This document shows, one piece after another, positions 14,165-26,303 of a stretch of 64,000 nt of DNA. The DNA comes from Caprimulgus europaeus (taxonomy: Eukaryota; Chordata; Aves; Caprimulgiformes; Caprimulgidae): positions 33,547,295 through 33,611,294 of the forward strand of contig OU015524.1 of the NCBI GenBank assembly GCA_907165065.1, given 5' to 3'. Each line of letters begins with the position of its first letter. The first letter of the stretch is position 1. The notes beneath the pieces are model-generated. The model was not told where the DNA came from. It saw only the letters and a list, made by a program, of their open reading frames with translations, and searched no databases. Both the position numbers and the translations under genes were made by a program.

Positions 14165-16007
14165 TACTCTCTGTCTCCCTCACTCAGTTAATTTTAAAAT
14201 AGCGCAAAAAATCCTTGAATGTTGGCAGCAAATGTCTGTGAAATTTGCTGAGTGTCCCGTCCACCTGTACTGCTGATCTGGATGGAGAATGAGTATCTGC
14301 AGCTGTTCTTAGTTGCTCTTACTAAACAAGTCTGCATGATGGATGTGTATGTTGTCATCTGCATGGGTGATAGTATTATATCATATGATTGACTGATGTA
14401 GTGGCTTAAAAATTCAGAAATTACTAGTGAATTTTCGGTGTAATTTTTTCTGCAAAATTCCAAATCCAGTAATGAGGTGGTTAGAAATGCCAAAATCGGA
14501 TAGTATCTATAACTTCACTTTGGCTCCTTACATTTATGTTTGATAACACAGGATTTCATTTACTGTAGTTGCCATTTCATGTTCTTTGCACAGCTTCTGT
14601 TGATCTCAGAAGCTGGCCAAAGTGAATGTAAAGTGAAGCCACAGGCATCAGACACTGGGGAGCACTTGGTGGACACTTGAGAAAACCCTGCTTTACCTGG
14701 GTGTTTTGGGCATCACGTTAGAACCCTGCAGCCCTTGGAGGGGCTTTGCCCAGTTCAGCAGTGCAGCATTTAAACACCTGAATTATGCAACTTTCCTGTA
14801 TTGTTTCCTTTAGTCTTGTTCCTCTTTTACTCTCTACTTTGTCCTCAGCAGTAATGGAGCAAGTGCCCTGCAGTCAGTCTTATGCTTTTAATGTACCAGC
14901 CTGAATGTCTCGGCTCCAACTGTACGCATACATCATTTGCTGACTGATATTCTATGTGACTGTGAGGAACCAGGGAGTGCACATCACATTTTGACAAATG
15001 AATGGCTCTCTTCTTGGGATAAACTTAGCAAACATAGCAGACTCAAAATCACACTGCAACATCAAATTATCCCTTCTAGCTAGGAAAAAAATCTTTCTTT
15101 TTTTTCACAGTAAATACAGTAGAGTCTTAACTGTTTTTAAAGATTATTTAAATTTTAAAATATGTTGAAATTAAAGCATAGTTGAGAATGTGAAATTTAC
15201 TGATTTTTTGTGTGCACATGTACATCTTAATGTTATGACTCCCCAAAGCTTTATGGAATATCTCAATAAATGAGATTAATATAGATAAAGGAAATTAGTT
15301 ACTAATTAGACATTAGAAATATAGAGGATTCTAAATACTCCAGACCTCATTCAGTTAAAACTAGAACTTTTAACATTTTGTTAGTATTTTAGGTATTTTA
15401 TTTTATGCAGATGCCATACAAGTTTCTAAACCTTACAACAAACAACTGATGTGTAATTGCCTTTTTACTCCACAAGGCACTTAGTAAAAGGGATGAAACC
15501 CTGCTGTAAGTGTTTTGCAAGTTTCAGTAGGACTAAAAGTTTTATTTTTTTTTCTTCATGTTTAAAGGTTCTTTAAAAAAAATTAGCTGAACAAATTGTA
15601 GAGATGTTTTCCAATTTACTGCCTTGTTCATTGCATATTGAAGCAACAGCAATTAATTGTATAACTAAATGTAATTTCAGTGTCTTTTCACTCAGGATTT
15701 CAAATTGTTGCTCACTGACATTTTAGCTGGTCTTATTGAGCTGCAGCTTTTCAGAAGAGCTATTAATGGTTTTAAAAAGTAAAATAAGTGAGGGAGAATC
15801 ATACTGGCACAGTTTGATGCTAATATTAGCTTAGTTTTGGCTATGCTGTTGGAGTTCTTTCTGGGTTTTGAATCAGTCATATTTCCATCTTTGATTTTTC
15901 TAAGCAAGTTTGTGCATAAGTTAAAACAACAGCTAATATCCTCTCTTCTAGGTGATGATCTAGAACATTCCTAACATCTAGCTTATACATTTAAGAGACT
16001 AAATTTC

Positions 16008-16030
16008 ATATATATATATAGACACACACA
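16008..16030 (+). repeat. (TA)n-(CA)n compound microsatellite
   Basis: A run of TA dinucleotides passes directly into GACACACACA. It is a small compound dinucleotide repeat. Confidence 0.75.
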
Positions 16031-16862
16031 GTCTCCTACTGTTTCTAGAGATGAATGAACATCAGTAAATGTAAGGGAAAAGATGGGGATGAACTCAGAG
16101 CTCTGCCCTTTAGCATATTGCAGTTCCAATCTTAGTATGGAAGCAAATGGTTGAAGCACATGTATCATTTGTCTTAAGAAGAAGAGGGGCATTGAGAAGA
16201 AGTGGAAACACTTGAGGCTTCTTGGAGGAAAGTAAATGAGTAATTCAGTGGGGTAAGAGAGGGGAGTTGGGGCGTACATAGCCCCTGGGACTTGGTATAT
16301 TGGGTAGAGCTACCCTTCAATACTTTGAAGGGTGTGGGGATGAGGTGCACGAGAATCTTTCAGGTAAGGATGCAGAACTTCCAGGATTTTTTTTTTGTGC
16401 AATGCAGAAATTTAATGCTTTTGTTCACCTTTATCTGCAGACTAAGGTGGTACTAGGATAGCAGAAGTTGGTTTATCACAGCTTTAGGCCAGACCTATAC
16501 ACAATTTGCACAATAAAGATACTAACTGATAATTTGTCATGGCTTAAGCTAACTTTCATAAAACATGGCATATTGGAAGAGCCCACTGTGCATCTGTTGA
16601 GCCAGAATAAACTGCAAATAAAATGACATAATGTTGCTAATACCTGTGGTCTTCACTATTTAAGTCTCAACTTGAATGACAGGCAAATGTGAACAGTTTA
16701 TTAGAAATAGAAGGTTCTACTATTGCCAAAGCTTTTGTGCAAGGGAGTGTAGGTCTGCTGGAAAATTACCATAATTTGAGTTGAGTGACAGGTGGCTATT
16801 GCTATTAAATGTAACAGGGAAAGAAAACATTTGCTTTCAGGAATCTAGCCAAATTTCTACAC

Positions 16863-16914
16863 TTTTTTTCCCCTTTTTTTTTTCTTTTTTTTTTTTTTTT
16901 TCTTTTTTTCCCCT
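16863..16914 (+). repeat. T-rich polypyrimidine tract
   Basis: A tract of about 52 bases is made only of T with C interruptions and includes a T run of 16 or more. It is followed by CCCCTGTTAG. It resembles a splice-acceptor tract, but no recognisable exon follows, so I call it low-complexity sequence. Confidence 0.8.
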
Positions 16915-19900
16915 GTTAGAAATTCAGCAGTACCAGCCTACTGCAGTGTGTATCTTGTAAGCAGCATTTTCTCTTTCTGGCACAGATTTTGTATGCTGTA
17001 ACACAGTATACTTTGTGGGATGTGGTGTAGCAAAGTAACCTTTATGAGGGATGTAAAAAGCTCCTGCTCAGGCTGCACAGACATGGGAATGGCTGAGGAG
17101 GACTGCAGAGTGAACCAGCCTAAGTGTGAGAGTGGGATATGTTCATGAAGGATCTTAAACCACCATGGTGATTCTGTCATGCAGAAATCAAGAGCCTTTG
17201 ATTGTTCTTGCTTAATCCTACAAGTCAGTGGCTTGTTTGGGTCTTTAACATCTTGAACATAAATATGCCACCATCAGACCATGTAAAGGAAGGATTATAT
17301 TCCTGCTATGTATTATACCAGTTTCATAACAATCTTTTGCTGGTGCAGTTACACTCATTCTGCAGTTCTTCCCTGGTACAGACATGCTGGTCAGAAGTGT
17401 AGTTTGGGTTTGGTTTTATTTCTTCTGTATACTGACATGGCTATACAAAAGATTTGTTCTTAAGTATAATTGTGCTGGTCAGGCTAATGTGATAGCAAAC
17501 AAAGGATACTCTATTCCCTTTCAGAAGATTACTTTTAATTTTCCTAAATTCCTTGTAAGAGGAAGACAATTTCTGTACAGTTTCATAGAAATATTTTTCA
17601 TTGGAAATTTTTTATAGCAATATGAATAATGATGTATTTTTAGCACATTTTTTAGCTTTACACTTTGAACAGTAAGAGTTTGGTTTATTATATAGCTGAC
17701 ATTAAGAGAGCAAAAATGTAAGTATGTATAAAATAATATGTGATGTGGTGAGTTTGGGAATTTTTTTCAAGCATTGCAGACTATTGCTGTATCTACTGGA
17801 GTATCCAATTCCTTCAGAAAAAGAGAAATCTGTTAAGAAAGTCCTGCCTTTTTTTCTGAAAGATATATTTAAGGGGTTTTCTTTTGGGTTTTTAATTAGT
17901 GTTGGTACTTTCAGAATCAAATGTATTCTATGAAAAATATTTTTTCCGTGTGATTTTTCTGGTTTGGGAACAATGTGGTGAATAGATAATTTAATTCAAA
18001 ATAGGCTTTGTACTTATCTCTTGCCAGAGGGTCTCCATTTCAGCTTAAAAATAAAACTAACTTAAATATGTTTGCAAAGTTAGGCATTTACACTTAGTGT
18101 GCAAGCTTGTAGCTATCTTAATTCTCTAAGTCTGGTAGTGCTGCTGATGTGTTCTTTGCATCTTGCTTTTTAACCTTTGTCTTCTTTCTGTGAGAGGCCA
18201 GTGTATTTGAGTCGTTGCCATTCCTGCTAAGTCAACAGTGTTTGAGGCTGTTACAGCCTTTTATGTCTTTTATGTCATCACCAAAACTGACCCCCAGCCG
18301 AGGACAGCATGATAAGGAAAACGACCTATCTGAGGTGATTGGTCTGAGCCCTTATCTCTTGGAGATAAACATACTAAAAGTCAGAATGATAATGTGCCAT
18401 CAAATGAGTTTGGAAACCATGGTTTTTGGGAGTTTGGAAGTATATTAAATGTATTGAGTGTCTTAATACCAAAGGACAAGTTTGATTGGAAAAATTTGCC
18501 TGCCCATCTGCTTCTTTCTTACTGTCTCAGGAAAAAATAAAAATAGTAATGGGAAATTGTATTTGTGGAGGTGGAGTACTGTGACTAGAAGATGCAGAAT
18601 GAGTTTTGTTAGCTCTGATTTTATTCTTGCGTCCATGTTATCAGTAAGATACTATTGTAATGCGCAGAATAGACTAATCTTCGAGACAGCAAAGGTTGAA
18701 CACATGAATTGTTGTGTGGTCTCTTTTCCTATCGAAAGCAGAGTCTGTATTGCAAACAAAATGGCAATATTGTAACTAGAAAAACAAAACTGAATCTACT
18801 GCCCATGTCTTTTCTACCACCCTTTGGAGGTGTTGGGAGCAGCAGCAGAGAAAGTCTTAGAAATATACTCAATACAGTGGTAAAATAAATATAACTAATT
18901 CTTATTTTGTGTACTCTATAATATTTTTTCAACAGTGAAATTTGATGATGTTAATACATAAAACAAAAATGTCAATGAAGTAGAAAAAAAGAACAAATTA
19001 CAGATGACTTTTCACAATATTTTTTATTCCTAGATTTTTTTTAATATTAGCTCTTTTTTATTGGGGTGGGTTGTGGGGCTTGGTTGTTTGTTTTCTTAAT
19101 TAAAGTCAGCAAAGATGTTAGGGTCACTGAAGCTCTGATGGTTGGGACCCTTTTGAAATGTCCAGAGTGAATTGAATGTCTCAAGGTTTGATGACTACTC
19201 TTTGGCAGTCTCTTGCATGTTAACTCTGTTGGCCAGATTGTCAACCGGTAAACTCTCAGTGGAGATGTCTTCAAGATGTATATTTGAGAACTGGTAGAGG
19301 TAGAGTTTTAGTACCACTTCAGCCCATGTAAAAGATTAGTTTGCTTCCTGCAGACCTGCCTGGAAGACTTTTCCCTCTGTTCCTTCCCACTCCAGATGAT
19401 CAGGTAGCGAGCGATGCCTGCTCCAGCTCTGCAGTCACTTTCCTTTTTCTGCTTTGTTTCTGATACACGTACCCGTACTGAGCTCGTTCCAGTATCATAA
19501 ACTTCAGTGGGAAACAGTTGAGCAGCCCTTCAGAAGTTATCCTGGATATGGGCTGAACAGTCTTGGTGGACTTGAGTTAAATCCATGTGGAAGTAACTGT
19601 TCTTCCCACACCATTGTTTCTCCCAGTCACAATACCAGAATTGTAGTACCAAGATACTGGATTACACAACTGGGTTTAGGACTTATATCTGGGACTCAGT
19701 ATCAGGAAGATGCAAGTGTGTGCAAGCAGAATAACAGCATTTATGCAATGGGAGCTGAACAAACTGTGTTAGGCTCAATATGCTGCATGTAGAAGTGGGT
19801 TAGTAGTGTTTAAATCTGTAATATGGCTAATGTGCTTGGTGCGAGAGGAGGAACAGAAGGTACTGAGAGCTGAGAACTACTTCTGATTTTTAATCTTTTT

Positions 19901-20408
19901 ACTTCATTTTTGTTTAAAATCAAATTTGTGTCATTCTTTTAGCAATTAGATTATTCAGTGTGGTTCTTGATTCAGTAGTAGTAGTGTTTTTTGCAAAATG
20001 GTGGTTCTTTAGCATGACTAGCATCTGGGTTAGGCCCCTGAATATCTGTTGATCATTTTACTCTATGGTGTTCTTCTGAGCGCGGTATATACTGCTGCTT
20101 CTGATCATAGTATGTACATTTGGAATCTTGTTTTGAGATATAATAGGTGCCTTTAAATTAGAAACAGCAAATAACTGTTACAAGCAAAATTTTCAAGTAA
20201 AGAGTGGTTGCCTAAAAATAAAATGGGAATGAATGTATTAAACGATACTACTATCCTTGCTTCTCTATCTTTTTTTTTTTTACACTGGAAAAGGTATGAA
20301 TTCTACAACTACTTAAATAACATGCCTTTTCTCTGTAGTAAGTATGCCTTCCACCACCTAATGTACATTTGGAGAAAGATTGCTTTCTTTCTAAATAGTT
20401 TCCCTCTT

Positions 20409-20431
20409 AATTTATTTATTTATTTTATTTT
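20409..20431 (+). repeat. (TTTA)n short tandem repeat
   Basis: Four to five TTTA units run into TTTTATTTTA. It is a simple repeat. A second copy of the same motif lies at 33731-33750. Confidence 0.8.
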
Positions 20432-20445
20432 AACCTCCATGTGTG

Positions 20446-21006
20446 TTACAATGAGATGGACTTTGAAAGGCGGTTTTCTCTAGCGCTTGGCCAGAGTTTT
20501 TGGTAGAAAACAATGGATATTCCATATGCACACTCTGCAGGTACCAGCAGATCAGATACCACATTTTTAGTGATTTCATTCACCGAATTAAAAAACAAGG
20601 TGGGCTTGTTTTTCAAAGGTGTAAAACTTCTATCATGATGCGTGTTGAAAAGTAGTTTCTGTGCTTTTCTGGTAAGGTGAGCTCTTGCCTGCAGAGGTTT
20701 TTTTCTTGAGTGGAATCTTCTCAAGAAGCCACAAAGCTGTGGGATTTCTTCTTGTTGTTTTCTTAGTGTAAATAGCGGGGACACCTTTATCTTTTGGTTA
20801 AGGGAGAGGGAGAAGGAGAGGTATCTAAACTCCTTCTCTAGGAAGGTTAGATTAGAATATGACAATCTCTCGCTTAAGGTCTTTCCCCCACTCTGCTTTC
20901 CAGTGGGGGTCTCTGAAGGGCCCTCAGTGGTGTATGGGTAAGGACTCTGTTGCATCATTACATCATTCTTTAAAACTGTTTCCAGATTATTTTTTTTTGA
21001 GAACAA
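20446..21006 (-). other. Unexplained 186-codon open frame
   Basis: This is the longest uninterrupted ATG-initiated frame in the window and exceeds the CR1 polymerase remnant at 53.4 kb. The translation is rich in K, R, S, T and L, with no signal peptide, membrane segment or zinc-finger spacing. I do not recognise any domain. It lies antisense within the BTBD9 intron. No splice structure, strong Kozak context or poly(A) signal was identified that would make it a gene. It could be a decayed coding remnant, a lineage-specific frame or chance. I treat it as a non-gene pending evidence. Confidence 0.2.
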
Positions 21007-21654
21007 AAGGATAAAAAGGTATTGTCACTGTGTTTTCCGCTTTTTCTACGTGTTCTTGACTTACGTCTCTCAGGGAATACGTAGTAGTAAGACATAATTT
21101 TCTTCTTCCATGTTGAAGTTTGTTTACTTTGGTACTATACATAATTTCATTATGTGCAAAAGTTAATTCCAAAATTCCATATTTATTTCACCATGAAGCT
21201 GTAAGAAGCAATAATCATGTTAGCGAAGGGGAAGTACTTGTTCTATCATTAATAAAATTTTGTGCAAGTTGGGAAATTTGACTAATAAGCTAAACTTAAA
21301 TTATTAGATATTGTCCTTGAAAATTTGCAATATGTAAGCCCCCAATTTCGTGGCAGTAATAGTTGCAGTTAGCAATTAGTAATTGTAGAACCAGAAATAA
21401 AGTTGTTCTTCTAGTACTTATAATTTATATTCTAATTCCCATTTTATTTCTTTATATAAATATATAACTTGCTTTCTAATTCCCAGAAAACAACTTTTGA
21501 ACTAGTACTTGTAACTTGTACCTATTAGCTTGGAAAAGTTACTAATTTTAATGAACTCATGGAGAATAGGTAATGGACAGAAAGTTTGTTCTTTTCCCAT
21601 TTTTAAATGAAGCAAAAAGAGGGAGCTGAGTAGTTGTGTCATATAGCACTGTTT

Positions 21655-22330
21655 CAGCTTCTGGAAAACACTGGAGCACGTAATTGAACCAAATTGTTTG
21701 TAGGCACTAGAAGATAAAGAAATTACTGTCAGCTAAACTGGATTTGTCAAAAACAGATAGTCAATTTAGTTTCCTTCTGAGGCAGAAAAACAAGTCATGG
21801 ATAAGAAATAGATCAGTTTGTGTTATATTTTGTCTTTAGTAAAGCTTTTGATACTAACATGGTATTCCAGTATGCAGGCAAGGGGGAACATGGTCCCTAG
21901 TAAATTGGATATAGAACTGGAACAGCACCTGTTGTAATCATGGTTATATGGAAATAGAAAATGAAAAGACAGAAGAAGTGGGATTTTTATGGGGTCTTTC
22001 TTGTGTTTCAGTATATGTGTAATGCTTTGGCTTTTCTTAAATTTGAGAATAGCATGAAACTGTGAGAGGAGATGCAGTTATGTCAAAGGACAAAATTATA
22101 ATTAAAAAGGATCTTGACAAATTGAAGAGACAGTCTGAAATAAATAGAATGCAGTTTCCTAAGAACAAGTGCAAGAATCTCTTCTTGTGCTGGAAAATAA
22201 AATTTAAAGAATGAGGGTGAGGAGCAAATGGCTGAATAAGACTTCAGCACCAGAAGGATCTGCAATTTTTAGTGAATACTAAGATGGACAGTCATTATGC
22301 TGCTTTTAGTATGATTTATTGATTACTATT
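21655..22330 (+). mobile_element. Ancient CR1-clade LINE, reverse transcriptase remnant
   Basis: Scattered pieces of a CR1 polymerase can be read in sense orientation. CTGGATTTGTCAAAAACAGA (from about 21739) matches the block upstream of the palm. Bases 21835-21855 encode FSKAFDT. Bases 22039-22062 correspond to the KFADDTKL catalytic block but read KFENSMKL, followed by a stop, so both catalytic aspartates are gone. Bases from 22110 encode DLDKLKRQSEINRMQF and then KNKCKN, a good match to the conserved DLDKLE-WSE-NRMKFN-DKCK stretch. The blocks are in the right order but shifted between frames and partly deleted. The ends are uncertain. This is an old, inactive copy, much more diverged than those at 40 and 53 kb. 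Family assignment is from remembered CR1 structure. Confidence 0.75.
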
Positions 22331-25300
22331 TGTGAGGATATAGTATGGTGAAGCACATTTCTTTTTAATGTATATACCTGATTCCATAAGGAAATGAAGT
22401 CTGCTGACAGACACCAAATATAGGAAAGAGATTCTATTAATGCCTTTGCTGGAAAAAGAGCTAAATATTATCAAACATCATAGGATCTCTCTTCAGAAAA
22501 GGATCAGACAGAGACAGCAAAAGACTTTATAATTACCCCTGTTTTGGAGAAACCTAATTTGGAGTTTGCATGTGTCAAAACCAATTAAGTGTGACACACA
22601 TCAGTAGAAAAACAAGCTGCTTTTATTCTGGTACTCATAAGATTTTTTTTTTTTTTATATATCAAGAGGTCTGAAGAAGTTGGAGGATTGCCACTGTCAT
22701 CTTGTCCAAAGAATCTGGGAACCTTTCACTTAACTGTTTTTTAAAATACCAAAGGAAAAATGGTCCTGCAATTTTGTTTGTGCAGTAGTATGGAAATTTT
22801 TTGTTTGTTTTTGTAGTAGGATTGTCACAAATCTACTGAAATGTACTTTTAACATTAGAAGACAATTTCTGACTGTTTATGGGAAAGGTTAGTGAAGTTC
22901 TCTCTCATACAGTCTTTAAAATAGTTGTTGAGTATGCTCATATTTCTCTTTCGACACCTGTATGACTATTTATGTGTTGCTGACTAGTCACAGCAGGTGT
23001 AATCATCCAATTTCTGTCCAGGTTAGATACCTGCTCCGGAATGTGTGTGTATAATTCAATGACAAAGGCTAACCCAGCCAGACTTGGGGAACTTGAATCA
23101 TCCTCTGAAGCTCAGGTGGAATCCAAATTACTAGCTTAGGTCATATGAATAGCCCTTTATATATTGTACTGTATTGGTAGATTGATTTGCTTCACAGGAC
23201 ACTATTCCTGAATAGCGATATCAGCTTTTCAGAAATCATGGCCTTTGCATGATACACAGGATGGTTGCTTCAAAGGCTTAAAAAGAGTAGAGACATAGTG
23301 GGGAGGAGAAGGTGAAAAACAACAGCAGAAATCAAGCTGATTCTGTATATTAGCATAGGGGAGGAAGCATTTAGCAAAAGAATTAGTTAATTTATTTGTC
23401 CTTAGTAATTCCATTTCACTGTATATAATGGATAAAATTTTTCGCAACTAAAATAAGTTCCACCAGTTACATCATATTTCTATTACAAATAACACCTGGT
23501 CTTCCTTTCGATGTTCTATGGATACAACGAATTGGTTGCTGTGGATTTCTTCAAAGTAATATTCTAAACCTTTTATTTTTATTTGTGAGATGATAGACAA
23601 AATTGGGAGAGAAATGGCTCTTATGCTGATTTGCAAATAAAAGGATTACACCTCTGTGTTCTGCTGCCCTCTTAAATTTTGCCTTCTATTCAGTGTACTA
23701 GAAAGTGACATATTGATTTTCTGTTTCTCTTTTCTAGTTCTTTTAGTAGGAGTGAAATATTTCATGTAATATCTTTCATGAGAATTCTCTTTTTTCTACT
23801 CGAAGCCGCACCACTCTCCGTTGTTTCTTCACCTGGTTTGTTTGTTGTTTGCTGCCTCTTCCCTTTGTTCATTTCTTGTTCCCTTAAGCTCCGTTTAGTT
23901 CTCTTATTTGATATGTTTTGTTTGTGCATTTCTTTTTCCTTTTCTAATGTCTTGTTCTCTGCTGATATATTTATTACAGTATCTTTTTGGTTTTTTCCCT
24001 GAATCACCTTAGTGGCAGTATTTGAACTGATAGTATGTGAAATTAAAAACCTGTTTCAGTGAACAAAATGTAAGGACCAGGCATGTTCTGCAGAGCTTAC
24101 CATTGGGAAAAGAGAAGAAACAACATGAATAACTGACTAGAGTAAGAGCTAATCAGTACAGATAACTTTTCAGGAATAGTTTTTAACAGTAATTTCGACA
24201 GTAATTTTGGGCAAATGAGGTAGATGGTTCTGTTGCAATTGTATGGGCAAATGAAGCATGGAGCTTCGTAGGAAAGGGACTATTGGGGAAAAAGTGATGT
24301 GAAATGGTTGGAAATACAAGCAGTGCTCAAGTATTTAAAAAAGTGGAGGTAGAAATTATGTGTAAAGCTTTAGGATGAACATTCAATGGCATTTGAGATT
24401 TGCTCAACTAAAGACCATGGAAGTGCAGAAGAGAATAAGATGGAAGCGAGGAGCAGGGCCACCTGCACTCTTTCTGCCAGCTGTGGTCTTTATCTCTATC
24501 CATAATAAAGAATATTTAAAATTAGGTACCCTACACCACAGATTCTTGTCTTGGGCAAATAAATAACAGAGATTTTATTCTGGATTCAAAATTTAGACTA
24601 GAACTACGTAGGAGTGTAACATTTTGATTTTCCTTTCTCCTGGACGTGGGTTTAAAAACCGTATGAGCTCTAAAGGCTTTAAAGATAGGTACCTCAAATA
24701 TTCTTTACTTTAGTGACTTGTTAAAACCATTCCATGTCAGAAGTGATGAATAGTTTTTGTGGGTTCTGAGCAGGTTCCTGATCGATTGGATGCTAGTTAA
24801 TGAGAGAGAAGAAGGGCAAGAGAAGCTGAAGTCCAGCTGACTGTGTGAGAGCACACCTGCCTTTTCTCTTTACTTCATTTTCTCTGTAATGAAGGAACCA
24901 ATTGGTTTAGAGCGATCAATGCTGACCTATTAAGATCAGGCAGTGTTCTGGCATTGCCAAGGCAATTAAAGTCAGCAGAGCAAGGATTATAAAGGAAAAA
25001 GAAAAAGAAAGAGCCCAAGACTTTGAATTGAATAAGAGCTGCATTGATATTTTAAGATTGGCATAAAAACCCAACCCAATATAGTTAAAAAGAATCAAAT
25101 CATCATCACGTTCTCTCTTGTATGTGATTGAGAATGACAAGATAATTGTCATTTTTCCTTTAAATTCAGCAATCTCTGGTCCTGCTTCTGTGACTGAGGA
25201 TTTCTCCACAATGTAATGTATGTATTTGGAGGAGGCAGTTTGCTTTGAAATTTCATGCTGGTACTTGAAAGCTTCCCCCTTTGTTGTCTGTTGTATTCTA

Positions 25301-25773
25301 TACTGTTAAACTCATAGGCTATGTACCTTCGTAAAACAATTAATTCCAACAGAAAGGGTTTAAAAAAGCCCAAACCCTTTGTTAATAATTGTAATACATA
25401 GTTCTTGTCAAGTGGTAGGTTTAGAAAGTTTGTCATATATTTTAAGATTTAAGGAAGATAAAGTTTTTAAGACTCTGGCAAATCTTTTGTTGCCTTTTGT
25501 GGATGTCCTTAAAAGGGAATGAATTTGTTTTCTGTAAGAGTTTTGGTCTTGTCAAAAGCAATATATTTGGCAAGTTGGAATTAACTTGCATAAGATGTTA
25601 GATAGTTACTCGCTCCTTATTTTAACTTACAAATTTATCGAATGTGGACATTAACAGGCAATGTTACTGATACTAAATAAAATGCCAGGATAGGATGTGC
25701 TTTCTATGCCTCTCTCCTGCTTGAAAGAGGCTAATGTAAGATTCATCCATTCTGAGTTAAGACATTTCTATTT

Positions 25774-25842
25774 AAAAAAAAAAAAAAATCAACAAAAAAC
25801 CCCAACCAAAACCCTGCAGGCAAACCAAAAATCTTTAAAAAA
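25774..25842 (+). repeat. A15 run with C-interrupted A-rich island
   Basis: Fifteen A residues are followed by TCAACAAAAAACCCCAACC and further A/C-rich sequence. The same order (A run, TCAACAAAA, CCCC, AA...CC) appears at 50041-50071, which suggests a shared origin or a convergent decay pattern. Confidence 0.75.
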
Positions 25843-26253
25843 TATTTTAGAAGTATAATATCAAAACAATAATATCCAAATATGATTTGTCATTGTATCT
25901 GATATTCTCAGTTTTAGTTGACTGACCCATGTTTCTGTGGAAATTAACCTTCTCCTCTTTCCACCTCAAAAACATCAGAGAGCCGGAATATAAATAAAGT
26001 TCCTTTAATCATCAATTGCATGTTGTCATTTTAACCTTTATCACACAAGCATCCTATAGTTGATGCTTGCCCTTGAGCAGATGAGGTGCATAACCCTATT
26101 CTTTCAAGCTTTTAAAGCATTTTTATTGGATCTTTGTAATTGGGTGCTATATTAAATCAGCTTCTTATTTTGAAGTCTGAAGCTCATGAGGCAGTACGTC
26201 AAGTCTAGCTGTTAAATGTGTCTTTGTGCTGACTTCTTTACTGATTTTAGGTC

Positions 26254-26303
26254 TGTGTGTGTATATATATATATATATATGTGTGTATATATACATATAC
26301 ATA
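26254..26303 (+). repeat. (TG)n-(TA)n compound microsatellite
   Basis: TG repeats lead into about ten TA units, then GTGTGTATATATACATATACATAC-like sequence with interruptions. It is likely length-polymorphic. Confidence 0.9.

Larger units (their letters stand above)
1..20445 (+). other. BTBD9: BTBD9 upstream intron, first part (5' end outside window)
   Basis: I infer this is intron because the first recognisable BTBD9 exon, at 43575, starts in the middle of a codon and no earlier BTBD9 exon was seen in the window. The stretch is AT-rich, with many short in-frame stops on both strands and no recognisable protein. It holds one small CR1 tail near 1.15 kb, several microsatellites, and moderately GC-richer, less simple patches (about 4.0-4.2, 5.38-5.62, 14.58-14.78 and 19.3-19.8 kb) that I cannot assign to any family. 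I did not see the BTBD9 exon that should precede 43575 (end of the first discoidin-like module), but a manual scan could miss a short exon. Confidence 0.7.

Noticed and set aside
14194..14493. 99-codon minus-strand frame
   Set aside because: No recognisable domain, no splice or promoter signal, and of a length occasionally reached by chance in 128 kb of both strands.
16863..16925. Polypyrimidine tract ending CCCCTGTTAG as a splice acceptor
   Set aside because: The following sequence has no conserved reading frame or donor, and does not resemble any missing BTBD9 exon.
23762..24007. 81-codon charged minus-strand frame rich in K, E, Q
   Set aside because: It lies in a T-rich plus-strand stretch, so the charged residues are what a translated A-rich strand gives. 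No start context or family match.
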